Origin: Vibrio sp. UBA2441
Lineage (GTDB): Bacteria > Pseudomonadota > Gammaproteobacteria > Enterobacterales > Vibrionaceae
Direction: 5' to 3'
NCBI GenBank assembly: GCA_002342685.1
Contig: DDQN01000063.1
Coordinates: 60,546-124,545 of the forward strand
Length of the DNA stretch: 64,000 bases
The notes below the pieces were generated by a model that was given only the letters and a program-made list of their open reading frames with translations, was not told the origin of the DNA and did no database searches. The position numbers and the translations under genes are program-made. This document shows, piece by piece, positions 26,773 to 37,031 of this stretch (positions within the stretch are counted from its first letter, which is position 1; every line of letters begins with the position of its first letter).

Positions 26773-28080
26773 ATGAAAAAGCTGCTACCTTTAATCATCA
26801 GTATCACTTTAAGTGGTGTAACTACTTTATCATTTGCTGATGATCTTGCTGGTATCTATAACCAAGCTAAAGAGAACGATCCAACGTTATTACGCACCGC
26901 TGCTGAGAGAGACGCAGCATTTGAAGCGATTACTTCCAGTCGAAGTTCGTTACTTCCACAAATTAACCTGACTGCAAGCTATGATATTAATCGTAGTGAC
27001 ATTGATTCAAGAGAAAGCAATAAGCTCTCTGCAGGTGTTGGTTTCACTCAAGAACTCTATAAACGCTCAAGCTGGATCAACTTAGATACGGCTGAAAAAC
27101 AAGCTCGTCAGGCTGATTCAAGCTACGCAGCAGAACAGCAAAATTTGATCTTACGTGTTGCTACCGCTTACTTTGAAGTACTTCGTGCTCAAGATAGCTT
27201 AGAGTTTGTACGCGCAGAAAAAGCAGCCGTAGCTCGTCAGTTAGAGCAGACTAAACAACGTTTTGAGGTTGGACTATCAGCCATTACTGACGTACATGAT
27301 GCTCAGGCAGAGTTCGATAGCGTATTAGCCAGTGAAGTCGTCAGTGAAAATGACCTGATTAATAGCTATGAAGCGCTACGCGAAATAACAGGGCAAGAAC
27401 ATACTAATCTGAATATTCTTGATACACAGCGCTTTTCTGCAGATAAAACTCAAGAGTCTGCTCAGCAGCTTCTAGAACAAGCACAAACTGAGAACCTGAC
27501 GTTATTGACGGCCAGAATATCCCAAGATATTGCCCGAGATGCCATTTCACTCGCTAGCTCTGGTCATTTGCCTTCATTGACCTTGGATGGTGGTTATAGC
27601 CTCACAGACGTAACCCAGAGCTCATCAAACTATGATGCTAATGATTTTAATATCGGTCTAAATCTATCAGTTCCATTGTATACCGGTGGTAATATTAGCT
27701 CTCAGGTAAAACAAGCGGAATACAACTATGTAGCCGCCAGTGAAAGCCTGGAAGCCACTTACCGTAAGATAGTGACAACAGTTCGTAGTTCAAACAATAA
27801 CATTAATGCGACGATTGGTACTATCCGCGCTTATGAGCAGTCGGTTGTTTCTGCCCGCTCAGCTCTTGAAGCAACGGAAGCTGGCTTCGATGTTGGTACA
27901 CGTACCATCGTTGATGTATTAGATTCAACTAGACGCCTATATGATGCAAACCGTAACTTAGCCAACGCGCGTTACAACTACGTTATTAGCGTACTTAATT
28001 TACGTCAGGCAGTAGGCTCACTCAGTGAACAAGATATCTTAGATATCAACGCAGGTCTTAAAGTCGCTGAAGTTAAGTAA
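26773..28080 (+). CDS. tolC: Outer-membrane efflux channel TolC
   Basis: TolC is the trimeric outer-membrane/periplasmic tunnel used by RND and ABC efflux pumps and type I secretion. The 435-residue precursor has a signal peptide cut after LSFA (about residue 22) and two homologous halves of long helices and beta strands, each beginning with an OEP-type pattern (AGIYNQAKENDPTLLRTAAE and the second repeat from about residue 235). NLSVPLYTGG marks the second beta-barrel segment. Length is slightly below E. coli's mature form with its C-terminal tail. Confidence 0.94.
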   Translation: MKKLLPLIISITLSGVTTLSFADDLAGIYNQAKENDPTLLRTAAERDAAFEAITSSRSSLLPQINLTASYDINRSDIDSRESNKLSAGVGFTQELYKRSSWINLDTAEKQARQADSSYAAEQQNLILRVATAYFEVLRAQDSLEFVRAEKAAVARQLEQTKQRFEVGLSAITDVHDAQAEFDSVLASEVVSENDLINSYEALREITGQEHTNLNILDTQRFSADKTQESAQQLLEQAQTENLTLLTARISQDIARDAISLASSGHLPSLTLDGGYSLTDVTQSSSNYDANDFNIGLNLSVPLYTGGNISSQVKQAEYNYVAASESLEATYRKIVTTVRSSNNNINATIGTIRAYEQSVVSARSALEATEAGFDVGTRTIVDVLDSTRRLYDANRNLANARYNYVISVLNLRQAVGSLSEQDILDINAGLKVAEVK

Positions 28081-28092
28081 TAATACTTTATA

Positions 28093-28130
28093 AAAAATGG
28101 GGCAGACCTTAAAAGGCCAGCCCCATTTTT
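28093..28130. terminator. Bidirectional terminator between tolC and hldE
   Basis: AAAAATGGGGC and GCCCCATTTTT form an 11-bp stem around a loop that contains a further CCTT/AAGG pairing. It ends tolC (+) and hldE (-). Confidence 0.82.
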
Positions 28131-28146
28131 AAATAACAGTGAACAA

Positions 28147-29577
28147 CTAACTATTGTCACCTCTGATAGCTTTGATTATTTCAGTGGTCGAAACACCCTC
28201 TTCAAAGTTCAATACTTTAACTTCACCACCTGCGGCAATAACTTCTTCCCCGCCGGCTATTTCTTCAGGTTTATAATCTCCACCTTTAACCAATAAGCTA
28301 GGTAGTACTTCAGAAATCAAGCGCTGTGGCGTATCTTCATTAAATGGGACAACCCAATCAACGGCACCAAGTCCAGCCAATACAGCCATTCGTCTGTCTG
28401 TCGGGTTAACCGGACGACCAGGTCCTTTTAAACGCTTAACTGAATCATCCGTATTTACCGCAACAATCAGTCGGTCACCTAACTCAGCAGCGTGATTCAG
28501 GTAAGAAACATGGCCAGCATGCAAGATATCAAAACAGCCATTGGTCATGACCACTTTTTCACCTTTTGAGCGTGCTTTTTTAACCGCGTCAATCAATGAA
28601 TGCTCGGAAATAATGCCATAGTCCGTATCCTGACTACCATGAATGGCCTCTGCCAATTCAATAGTAGAAAGTGTCGAAGTCCCTAGTTTTCCGACAACAA
28701 CACCGGCCGCAGCGTTAGCTAAAGCACACGCTTCATCCAGTGGTTTACCAGCGGCAACGGAAGCGGCTAATACTGAAATAACCGTATCTCCTGCCCCTGT
28801 TACATCAAAAACCTCTTTGGCTAATGTCGGCAAATGGAAAGGTTCTTCTCCGCGACGCAACAATGTCATTCCATGTTCGCTACGGGTAACGAGCAGAGCT
28901 TCAAAGTCATAGGTATCAATTAACGCTAGCCCTTTTTCCACAAGCTCTTCTTCGTTCTTGACCTTACCAACAACCAACTCAAACTCAGCCATATTTGGCG
29001 TAAGCAAAGTGGCTCCACGGTATCGCTCAAAATCAGCACCTTTAGGATCAATGAAAACAGGTACGCCCGCTGACTTCGCTTTTTGAATTAGCTCTTGGAT
29101 ATGCTCTAGTGCGCCTTTGGCGTAATCGGACAACACAACCGATTTAACCGAAGGCAATGATTGCTCCATACGCTTTAAAATTAACGCAGGGTCAGTACCT
29201 TCAAACTTATCTTCAAAATCGAGACGGATTAATTGTTGCCCACGGCTCATTACTCTTAATTTTGTAATAGTCGGATAGTCGGACAAAGGCACAAAATCAC
29301 AATTCACGTTTAATGAATTTAGCGTATCCGTTAATACCTGCGCAGGTTCATCATTGCCAACAAGCCCTACTACGGTTGCCTTCCCACCTAAAGAAGCAAT
29401 ATTCATTGCCACGTTAGCCGCTCCACCTGGTCGCTCTTCGTTTTCTTCGACCTTTACCACAGGTACTGGTGCCTCCGGTGATATACGTCCCGTAGGGCCA
29501 TACCAATACCTATCTAGCATTACATCACCAACAATAAGAACACCGGATTGGCTGTAATCAGGCAGTATCGGTTTCAT
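28147..29577 (-). CDS. hldE: Bifunctional heptose-7-phosphate kinase / heptose-1-phosphate adenylyltransferase
   Basis: HldE makes ADP-D-glycero-beta-D-manno-heptose for the LPS inner core. The start at 29577 gives MKPILPDYSQSGVLIVGDVM, with GGAGAG 6 bases upstream; a 33-codon extension is disfavoured. The 476-residue protein has an N-terminal ribokinase-like domain (about 1-320; DVTGAGDTVISVLA) and a C-terminal nucleotidyltransferase domain (about 340-476; TNGCFDILHAGHVSYL with the HxGH motif). Adjacent to glnE, as in E. coli. Confidence 0.95.
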   Translation of the reverse strand: MKPILPDYSQSGVLIVGDVMLDRYWYGPTGRISPEAPVPVVKVEENEERPGGAANVAMNIASLGGKATVVGLVGNDEPAQVLTDTLNSLNVNCDFVPLSDYPTITKLRVMSRGQQLIRLDFEDKFEGTDPALILKRMEQSLPSVKSVVLSDYAKGALEHIQELIQKAKSAGVPVFIDPKGADFERYRGATLLTPNMAEFELVVGKVKNEEELVEKGLALIDTYDFEALLVTRSEHGMTLLRRGEEPFHLPTLAKEVFDVTGAGDTVISVLAASVAAGKPLDEACALANAAAGVVVGKLGTSTLSTIELAEAIHGSQDTDYGIISEHSLIDAVKKARSKGEKVVMTNGCFDILHAGHVSYLNHAAELGDRLIVAVNTDDSVKRLKGPGRPVNPTDRRMAVLAGLGAVDWVVPFNEDTPQRLISEVLPSLLVKGGDYKPEEIAGGEEVIAAGGEVKVLNFEEGVSTTEIIKAIRGDNS

Positions 29578-29766
29578 AAAACTCTCCAAAAATAATATCT
29601 TTGCCAATTTTAACAGCTGCATACACCTATACTCAAGTGACTTCATGGCACTCGCTTCTTCAAGAGTGAATGTCATATAGGAAAGGCAACGTCATGAAAA
29701 CACGTAATAATGATTACAATATTATGCCAAATGTATTGTAAAATATAAGTGAATACTCACTGACCC

Positions 29767-32610
29767 TCAAAACAACCACTTACTCCATTGTATTTCAACG
29801 CATTTTCTTTCTTCAACAAAACGAGACGGTTCGACGTCAGCATCTTGATTTAATAAGTTTCGATGGTGAATCTCATTTCTCAATCTTGTATAGGCTTGAT
29901 TTATCGCTGACATTTCATCTTCGCTCAAAATATGTTGCTCAAAAAGTGACTCAAATATTCGAACATTATCAGACCAACGAGTTAAATCCGGGTATTTAGC
30001 ACTGTAATTTAGAATCAAATACTGGGCTAAAAATTCAATATCCGTGATTCCACCCTTATCTTGCTTAAGCATGAACCTGCCTGGCTTCTTACCACCTAAG
30101 TGGTCTCGCATTTTTTCACGCATCTCAACCACATCTTTTTTGAGCTTTTCTTGATCCCGGCTTTGAGTGAGTACTTTTTTACGGATGCCATTAAAGGCAT
30201 CAACCAACAAATCATCACCATAAATTAGGCGAGTTCTGACAAGCGCCTGATGTTCCCATGTCCATGCATCACTGAGTTGATACTCTTCAAATGCCTGTGT
30301 AGGGCTAACCAATAATCCAGAAGCACCGGAAGGTCTTAGTCTGGTATCCACTTCATACAAAATGCCAGAAGCGGTGCGAATTGAAAATATATGGATAATT
30401 CGTTGAGCCAATTTTAAGTAAAACTGACGACTATCAATCTCTTTTAAACCATCCGTATAGCTACTGACAGGGCAGTCGTGCATAAATACAATATCCAGAT
30501 CAGAGTTATAACCTAACTCCCAACCGCCCACCTTCCCATATCCAATGACAGAAAATCCTTTTCCATCTCTGTCTTTTAGATGGTTTGGCTCTCCGTACTT
30601 TTCAGTCAGCTGCAACCAAGCCTGATTGATCACCGCTTCCACTATTGCTTCGGCCAGATACGTTAAGTGGTCACTCACCTTCATCACAGGTAAAGCCCCG
30701 GCAATGTCAGCTGCTGCAGTTCTCAATATGCAGATCTGCTTAAACTGCCTTAGCCCCTCAATCTGCTGCTCCATATCATCTTCAGGAATACGAGCAAGAA
30801 AATCACGAAGTTCCGTTCGGTATGCCGATAACGGAATGGGATTATATAGTTGTTGTGGATCAAGTAACTCATCCAATAAGATAGGGTAACGACTAAGTTG
30901 TTCCGAAATCATTGGGCTGGCTGTACATAACCGAACAAGTTGTGTCAGCGCTGCTGAGTGCTCATCTAATAACTCAAGATAAGTCGTTCGCGTAGCGATT
31001 TTGTAAAGAACCTGCAGCACCCTTGGCAATCCATGTTTTGCATCTTTATGAGCAAAAATAGCCTGAAATATCTTGGGCATTAATCGGTTTAACACTTCTC
31101 TGCCACGAGGTCCTAACGTCTTTTTCGCTAAGTCCGATTTAAACTGAATAATTGTATTGGCATCTTTTTCAGGATCAACGCTTGCGAGATCTTCTTTAAG
31201 AACATGCTCAATCACTTCTGGAGAATGAGCCATATCCCAAAGTTCAGCAAAATGCGTTTTCACCGAAGTTGATTCTTCTTCATCGCCTATCAAATCATCG
31301 AAGATATTATGTACACAACCCATATGGTGATAAGTTGCATCTAATAACTCTTGGTAAGACTCAAATTCCATTGAATAGGCAAGTTTCAATTGATCCAGTT
31401 CGTTATCAGGCAGAGTCTGTGTCTGCTTGTCTGCCATTGCTTGTAGCAGGTTTTCCTGTTTTCTCAAAAATCGGTAAGCCTTTTCAAGCTGGCTTACTTC
31501 TGATTCATCGAGTAACTTAAGCTCTTTTATCGCCAATAACGTTTTAAGAAGCCCGCGACCTCGTAAGTTTGGCTCTCTTCCGCCCCGAATTAGCTGAAAA
31601 ACCTGAGCGATAAATTCAATCTCTCTGATGCCGCCAGGTCCAAGCTTAATATTATTGGTGAGCTTGCGGCGCCTGACTTCACTAGAGATCATAGACTTCA
31701 TGCGTCGTAAAGATTGAATCGCACTAAAATCGATATACCGACGGAAAACAAATGGTCTTAACATCTGACGCAGTTCCTGATACTCAGGATACATTTCTCT
31801 GCCCATTACCCGAGCTTTTATCATGGCGTAACGTTCCCAGTCTCGGCCTTGCTCTTGATAATAGTCTTCCAAAGCAGCGTAACTCATAACCAGAGGACCA
31901 CTCTCGCCAAAGGGTCGCAATCGCATGTCCACCCGATAGCAAAAGCCGTCGAAGGTCTGTTGGTCCAACGCCTTTATAATACGCTGCCCTAGTCTGGTGA
32001 AAAACTGAGCATTTGCAATGCTGCGCCTTGCTCCCTGAGTTTCTCCGTTTTCCGGATAGGTAAATATAAGGTCAATATCAGAAGAAAAGTTTAACTCTCC
32101 ACCACCTAATTTTCCCATGCCGATAATCAGCATAGGTTGCTCTTCACCTTGTGAATTATAAGGCGTTCCCCATTCACTAGAGCATGCCTGATACTGCCAT
32201 TGGTAGGTTTCAAAGATCATCGCTTCAGCAAGCATGGATAAATGATTAAGGCTCTCATCCAGGCTCCAGTCACCGACAAAATCACGCCAAGCAATATATA
32301 CCATCTCTCGACGGCGAAACTGACGAAGCACTTTTATCCCACTAGCTTCATCCAGACAATCAGTTAGCATCTCAGAGAGACGAGAACGATACTGCTCTGC
32401 CCGGCTATTTTCATCCAGCATACGAGGTAACTCACTGCATAACTCGTCGTCCTGACCTAACGAATCAGAAACAAAGCGACTAAGAGAAAGAACTCGCTGT
32501 GATTCATCAATTCTTTTCCGCGGCCATTGGGACAAGGTAGATTGACTTCCGTCATTCAACAGCTCAAAAGCCTTTTGATATTCATTAATAAGGTTTTCGG
32601 GTAGGTGCAT
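29767..32610 (-). CDS. glnE: Glutamine synthetase adenylyltransferase/deadenylase
   Basis: GlnE adenylylates and deadenylylates glutamine synthetase in response to PII, linking nitrogen status to GS activity. The 947-residue protein has the two nucleotidyltransferase domains expected: an N-terminal deadenylase part with LGGGELNFSSDIDLIF (about residue 165-180) and a C-terminal adenylyltransferase part with GKVGGWELGYNSDLDIVF (about 690-707), each with G-x-D-x-D metal-binding signatures. SD AAGGAAG precedes ATG 32610. Full length. Confidence 0.95.
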   Translation of the reverse strand: MHLPENLINEYQKAFELLNDGSQSTLSQWPRKRIDESQRVLSLSRFVSDSLGQDDELCSELPRMLDENSRAEQYRSRLSEMLTDCLDEASGIKVLRQFRRREMVYIAWRDFVGDWSLDESLNHLSMLAEAMIFETYQWQYQACSSEWGTPYNSQGEEQPMLIIGMGKLGGGELNFSSDIDLIFTYPENGETQGARRSIANAQFFTRLGQRIIKALDQQTFDGFCYRVDMRLRPFGESGPLVMSYAALEDYYQEQGRDWERYAMIKARVMGREMYPEYQELRQMLRPFVFRRYIDFSAIQSLRRMKSMISSEVRRRKLTNNIKLGPGGIREIEFIAQVFQLIRGGREPNLRGRGLLKTLLAIKELKLLDESEVSQLEKAYRFLRKQENLLQAMADKQTQTLPDNELDQLKLAYSMEFESYQELLDATYHHMGCVHNIFDDLIGDEEESTSVKTHFAELWDMAHSPEVIEHVLKEDLASVDPEKDANTIIQFKSDLAKKTLGPRGREVLNRLMPKIFQAIFAHKDAKHGLPRVLQVLYKIATRTTYLELLDEHSAALTQLVRLCTASPMISEQLSRYPILLDELLDPQQLYNPIPLSAYRTELRDFLARIPEDDMEQQIEGLRQFKQICILRTAAADIAGALPVMKVSDHLTYLAEAIVEAVINQAWLQLTEKYGEPNHLKDRDGKGFSVIGYGKVGGWELGYNSDLDIVFMHDCPVSSYTDGLKEIDSRQFYLKLAQRIIHIFSIRTASGILYEVDTRLRPSGASGLLVSPTQAFEEYQLSDAWTWEHQALVRTRLIYGDDLLVDAFNGIRKKVLTQSRDQEKLKKDVVEMREKMRDHLGGKKPGRFMLKQDKGGITDIEFLAQYLILNYSAKYPDLTRWSDNVRIFESLFEQHILSEDEMSAINQAYTRLRNEIHHRNLLNQDADVEPSRFVEERKCVEIQWSKWLF

Positions 32611-32698
32611 TTCACTTCCTTGTTCAGCGTGAGTCGCTGAAAACGATCACACTGTTTGCAGACACAATGTCTTAATTATTAACTGTTACTGTAACAAT

Positions 32699-32728
32699 AA
32701 AAAACGCCCGCTAAAACTAAGCGGGCGT
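32699..32728 (-). terminator. Terminator of the methyl-accepting chemotaxis gene
   Basis: On the minus strand, 30 bp past the stop, ACGCCCGCT-TAGTTTT-AGCGGGCGT runs into TTTTTATTG. It separates this gene from glnE on the same strand. Confidence 0.88.
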
Positions 32729-32757
32729 TGTAAAGTGATATAGAAACTAATCTTAAA

Positions 32758-34356
32758 CTAAACTTTAAAAGATTGTATTTTGCAATCCAGTTCTTCTGCA
32801 TTCGTTTGCATGACTTCTGAAGTTTCAAGTAACTCCGTAACGACTACCACAGAAGCCTCGACCAACTCGCGCACGTTGTTCAAGTTCTGATTCATCTCTT
32901 CAGCAACACTGCTTTGTTGATCCGCCGCCGTTGCAATATGAAAATTCATATCGTTAATATTGCTAACTTGCTCAACAATACCATTTAACTCTTCTCCCGC
33001 ATTGTTGACTAATTCAGCACCATCTGCCGCTTCAACAACACTTTTCTCCATGAGATCTACAGCCGAATTAGCGCTCTGTTGAAGTTGGGAAATCATCTCC
33101 TGAATTTCAACAGTCGCGGTCTGTGTACGCTGTGCCAGATTTCTAACTTCATCGGCAACCACTGCAAACCCACGGCCTGCTTCACCAGCACGCGCCGCTT
33201 CAATCGCGGCATTCAATGCCAGTAAATTGGTTTGCTCAGAAATCCCCTGAATAGTACCAACAACACTACCAATCGCTTCTACACGTTCTTCAACCTGATT
33301 AACAGCATGCGCTGAGTCTCTAATATCGGAAGAGAGCTCTCTCATTTTGTTCACACTATCCAGAACAAATGTTTGTCCCGTCTTAGCCTGTTCTGATGCA
33401 TTCTCTGTGACAGACGAAGCATTTTTAGCATGCTCAGCAACGGTTTGAACCGTACTGGTCATTTCACTCATAGCGGTTGCCAATTGATCTATTTCATTGA
33501 ACTCCTCTTGAGATGACTCTTTCGTTTCTGACATGCTAATAGTCATAATCTCAGTCATAGTCGATAACTCTTGAGAAGAATCAATTTGGGCTTTAATCAC
33601 TTCTTGAAGCTGAGTACGGGTTTTTTCCAGCTCGCGAGCCAGATCACCATACTCATCCTTGCAGTCCAATTCGATAGGTACAGAAAGGTTTTTACTGGCC
33701 ATCACTTTGATACTTTCAGCAATATAATTGGTCTGGCGAAGCATAACGTGGGCAGCACCCATCAATAAACCGACAAATACCACAATCATCGCCAGTGTTT
33801 GCCATACCATCTGAATCAAATATTTGTCGTAATATTCCTGAGCAACTTCTGAACTTTGCGAAACCACCACCATCCAGTTGGCCTTCTTTAGTTTAATCGC
33901 ATGTTCCAATTGTTCGCCGTCATTGAGCTCATAACCAACACTCGACTTAGCACCAGATAAAAGTTGAGACCATTGCTGTCCATCGTCAGTTAAACCTGAG
34001 ACGGAGCTTAACGAAGAAAAAGTGGAGTGGCCGTATATTTTTTTAGTATCCATATCAACCAAATAGACAAAATGACTCCTCTTTCCCTTTACTGATATAG
34101 CATTAAAGGCATTTTGAGCCGTGCTGGACGCGCTATCTGCTAGCAGTACATTATCTAAAATATTGGCCTCTGTGATGGCCATATTCATCGCTTGCTCTTT
34201 CTGAACAGAGATAACCGAACTATAAAACGTGCTCGCATCCCATAACTGTTTCCCGATAATAAATATGGTGCTAAACACCATTAAAACAACGAGTTTAGGC
34301 ACTAACCTAACATCGGTGATAATCCTTTCCCACGGCTTGATTTTTATGCTTGCCAT
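32758..34356 (-). CDS. Methyl-accepting chemotaxis protein with periplasmic Cache-like sensor
   Basis: Transmembrane chemoreceptor signalling to CheA. Start 34356 (MASIKIKPWERI) has GGAGA upstream and removes a 12-codon extension. The 532-residue protein has TM1 at about 21-36, a periplasmic segment of about 150 residues resembling a single Cache domain (HFVYLVDMDTKKIYGHS), TM2 at about 190-210, a HAMP-like linker, and a long coiled-coil cytoplasmic domain with hairpin tip EQTNLLALNAAIEAARAGEA. There is no C-terminal NWETF-type tether for CheR/CheB. The ligand cannot be predicted. It is a single-gene unit. Confidence 0.92.
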   Translation of the reverse strand: MASIKIKPWERIITDVRLVPKLVVLMVFSTIFIIGKQLWDASTFYSSVISVQKEQAMNMAITEANILDNVLLADSASSTAQNAFNAISVKGKRSHFVYLVDMDTKKIYGHSTFSSLSSVSGLTDDGQQWSQLLSGAKSSVGYELNDGEQLEHAIKLKKANWMVVVSQSSEVAQEYYDKYLIQMVWQTLAMIVVFVGLLMGAAHVMLRQTNYIAESIKVMASKNLSVPIELDCKDEYGDLARELEKTRTQLQEVIKAQIDSSQELSTMTEIMTISMSETKESSQEEFNEIDQLATAMSEMTSTVQTVAEHAKNASSVTENASEQAKTGQTFVLDSVNKMRELSSDIRDSAHAVNQVEERVEAIGSVVGTIQGISEQTNLLALNAAIEAARAGEAGRGFAVVADEVRNLAQRTQTATVEIQEMISQLQQSANSAVDLMEKSVVEAADGAELVNNAGEELNGIVEQVSNINDMNFHIATAADQQSSVAEEMNQNLNNVRELVEASVVVVTELLETSEVMQTNAEELDCKIQSFKV

Positions 34357-34472
34357 TACCAGTTCTCCACGTATTCTTATATAAACTGGCAATAAACCAG
34401 GCTATAGGGTTCAATTATTAATCCATCAATCCACGTTAATCGATACTTCAATCCATTTATTTCGAGCTGCGA

Positions 34473-35243
34473 ATGAAAAGCAATCATATCAAAAATGAAT
34501 TAAAACCAATGAGCCTTATGTCACTGTTGCTCTCTTTTTTATCCTTATTTGTGATCTCTGGATTGTTATTCTTTACTCCAGAGCCCGAGACTTACAGGAT
34601 CCTTATCGGCATAGATACTATTATCTGTAGCTTATTTCTTATTCAGCTCACTGTGGACCTTTTCCGTTCTAACAATCGAATCAGATATTTACAATCACAT
34701 TGGATTGATTTTGTCGCGAGCATCCCATTGATCGAGCCGCTCCGGTATGGACGGATTATTCAAATTTTAAGAGTTATTCGAATCATTCGTTCAGGAAAAA
34801 AGGTATGGAAGTTAATTCAACGCAACCGGAAAGAAGCGACACTCGCATCCATTCTCTTCCTATTAGTGATGTTACTTACCGTGGGTTCAGGGCTCATGAT
34901 TATCGCAGAGGGACAAGATTCTGCAGCAAATATTCAAAACGGGGGAGATGCTCTATGGTGGGCATTTGTAACAGTTAGTACGGTTGGATACGGTGATTAT
35001 TATCCAGTAACCACATTCGGCAAAGTAGTGGCAGCTGTTGTTATCATCTGTGGTGTCGGTATATTTGGAATGATTTCGGGGCTCATGACCTCCATTATCA
35101 CCACGCCTCGAATTGACGAGTCACAAGGACAAGTAATACTCACACACAAACAGTTTGATCAGTTGGTTAAACAACAAAACCAACTGATAGAGAAAGTGGA
35201 TAACTTAGAAAAATCATTGCGGGATAAAGAGGCAAAAAAATAG
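34473..35243 (+). CDS. Voltage-gated potassium channel-like protein
   Basis: Six-helix ion channel subunit. The 256-residue protein has hydrophobic helices at about 12-34, 40-60 and 75-90, an arginine/lysine-rich S4-like segment (RYGRIIQILRVIRIIRSGKK, about 89-108), then S5, a pore loop with selectivity filter TVSTVGYGD (about 164-172), and S6, followed by a cytoplasmic coiled coil (FDQLVKQQNQLIEKVDNLEK) likely to support tetramerisation. The filter indicates K+ selectivity. Gating and physiological role are not evident from context; neighbours are unrelated. Confidence 0.9.
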   Translation: MKSNHIKNELKPMSLMSLLLSFLSLFVISGLLFFTPEPETYRILIGIDTIICSLFLIQLTVDLFRSNNRIRYLQSHWIDFVASIPLIEPLRYGRIIQILRVIRIIRSGKKVWKLIQRNRKEATLASILFLLVMLLTVGSGLMIIAEGQDSAANIQNGGDALWWAFVTVSTVGYGDYYPVTTFGKVVAAVVIICGVGIFGMISGLMTSIITTPRIDESQGQVILTHKQFDQLVKQQNQLIEKVDNLEKSLRDKEAKK

Positions 35244-35263
35244 CCAACGTACTCATTGGCTAT
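35233..35263 (-). terminator. Terminator of the CYTH/CHAD gene
   Basis: On the minus strand, downstream of the gene at 35309-36823, ATAGCCAA-TGAGTACG-TTGGCTAT is followed by TTTTTTTGCC. The stem overlaps the stop codon of the convergent channel gene. Confidence 0.75.
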
Positions 35264-35308
35264 ACATTCAGTCCTTATTCGGAGCGCTAACTATCACAAA
35301 AACAGCCA

Positions 35309-36823
35309 TTAGCTCCAATAAGGTTGCGCTTCAATACCCATAAGCCTTGTTTGTTCCATTGCATGAAGTATTGAACTTTCTTGGCGAGCTATCCACCTCT
35401 CAAGCTGAGCTCGTTCTTCTTCTTCCAATTCAGCCACTAAGGCCTGTAGCGGTTCCAATGTCAGAAGATCATCAATACCACTAAAGAGATCAGCCCAAGG
35501 CATCCTAAAGCTATTGCGCTGCTCAATATCATAAATGGCAGCAAAGCAAATGCCTGTGTACAGATTTCGCATCAGGCGATATCTCTGGTCGATATATTCC
35601 TGACGAGAAAGCTTTCTCTCCGGTGGAAATGCTTCAATAAGTTCAGCCCAAGTTCTATCTAACTGTTTTTGAGAAAAGTGGCCAATATTTCGAACCATCT
35701 TCTCTCGGGCTTTATCATCCAAAAACGGCTGCCACCCTTTTGCCATTAGCCAGCGACTCAAATCCAATAAAAGAGCGGTGTAACGTGCTGACGTTAATAG
35801 CGCCATTACTTCCCCTTTCTCAGGAAGCTGCTGTTTTTGCTCCTGCAATCTTTTAACCAAATGCTTACGTGCATCAAGCTTACGTAGCGCATGGCCCTTA
35901 TCTTCACAAAGATCATCAATATAATCAGCGGTTTTTAACCATGATAATTCTTCGTCTAGCCATTTAAGTTCCTGACGCAGGATAGCACTGGCACGTCGTG
36001 GCACTATGCCACCAAAAACCGTTAAAATCTGACGAATGAATGAAATTGAGTCGCCTATTTGCTGTAACGAAACCAGTGACGACCGTTCAAAATAAATCTG
36101 CTCATGGTAATGCCAATGTGACAAAGCATGCTCAAGGGACTTAACAAAGCACTGCTCTACTGTATCTTCTTCATTCGTTGCCACTAGTGGAAGAAATTTA
36201 ACTTCATCCCCTTGATAATTTTGAGCCAAACGATAGCCTCTGGCCGCCTTACTTAAGTTCCCAAGGCGCATTCCACCTTCATCACTAAGGCTTCTTGCCA
36301 GAATAAATAATGAGTCCGCTTGTCCTGATTTTAACTCCAATTCGACTTCACAAATGGGATCTTCTTTATCGCCAGCAATGACCTTTCCCTGATCAAAAGC
36401 CACTTCGATCTGGCTCCCATCCGGCATGCCCACTAACCACTGTTCACGGGTAAAGTTCGTCGAAAAAATAGCATTTAATTCAGATTGCAAAACAGCAACT
36501 TTCTTTCCCTCAGGCCAAATATCATCGGGATGTAGAATTAACTCAGGCAGGTTACATGTATGCTCTGCGTTATATTCCGGCCGTTGATGCAGCCCCGCAA
36601 CTACCCGGCCTGATGTTTTCACTGTCTGAATAAAAACATCATCAAAGCGCCGAATACGTAAACCTATATCATGCTTACGCAACCAGTTGTCTTGAGTATC
36701 AAAATAAGTATTTCCTAGCTCTCTACAACTGCTCTGAAGAATTTTGGTTTCTGCAATTTTTCTTCTTAATGTGTCAGAAAAATCAGGTGAGACAAAAAAC
36801 TTCAGCTCTATTTCGGTTTCCAT
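35309..36823 (-). CDS. ygiF: CYTH-CHAD domain inorganic triphosphatase (YgiF family)
   Basis: YgiF hydrolyses inorganic triphosphate in E. coli. Start 36823 gives METEIELKFFVSP, the CYTH signature ExExK at residues 2-7; a 19-codon extension is disfavoured. The 504-residue protein has the CYTH tunnel domain (about 1-200; LRIRRFDDVFIQTVKTSGR, EVELELKSG) and a helical CHAD domain (about 215-490), thought to bind polyphosphate. It lies close to glnE as in E. coli (ygiF-glnE-hldE), but here a chemoreceptor and a channel have come between. Confidence 0.88.
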   Translation of the reverse strand: METEIELKFFVSPDFSDTLRRKIAETKILQSSCRELGNTYFDTQDNWLRKHDIGLRIRRFDDVFIQTVKTSGRVVAGLHQRPEYNAEHTCNLPELILHPDDIWPEGKKVAVLQSELNAIFSTNFTREQWLVGMPDGSQIEVAFDQGKVIAGDKEDPICEVELELKSGQADSLFILARSLSDEGGMRLGNLSKAARGYRLAQNYQGDEVKFLPLVATNEEDTVEQCFVKSLEHALSHWHYHEQIYFERSSLVSLQQIGDSISFIRQILTVFGGIVPRRASAILRQELKWLDEELSWLKTADYIDDLCEDKGHALRKLDARKHLVKRLQEQKQQLPEKGEVMALLTSARYTALLLDLSRWLMAKGWQPFLDDKAREKMVRNIGHFSQKQLDRTWAELIEAFPPERKLSRQEYIDQRYRLMRNLYTGICFAAIYDIEQRNSFRMPWADLFSGIDDLLTLEPLQALVAELEEEERAQLERWIARQESSILHAMEQTRLMGIEAQPYWS

Positions 36824-37031
36824 AGTTTTACCTTTAAAAGATGACACAGACAGGATATTGCCAATTTTCCACAACAGCAAGATCGAAATATCACTCTATA
36901 GATGATCTAAATCAGTTTTAATGAGCAATTTATTAGGTTAACATGCGCCACTTTATAGCCCCCAGAGACAACATCTTAAATTAGATGGTGTATGTTTATA
37001 TAAGGTTATATTTTTTTTGAGTTTTGATACT

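Noticed and set aside
28147..29676. HldE with a 33-residue N-terminal extension
   Set aside because: The extension has no family similarity, and GGAGAG precedes the internal ATG at 29577 that gives the known N-terminus.
36824..37031. Pho box upstream of the DUF47-pit pair
   Set aside because: No CTGTCAT direct repeats at 11-bp spacing could be found.
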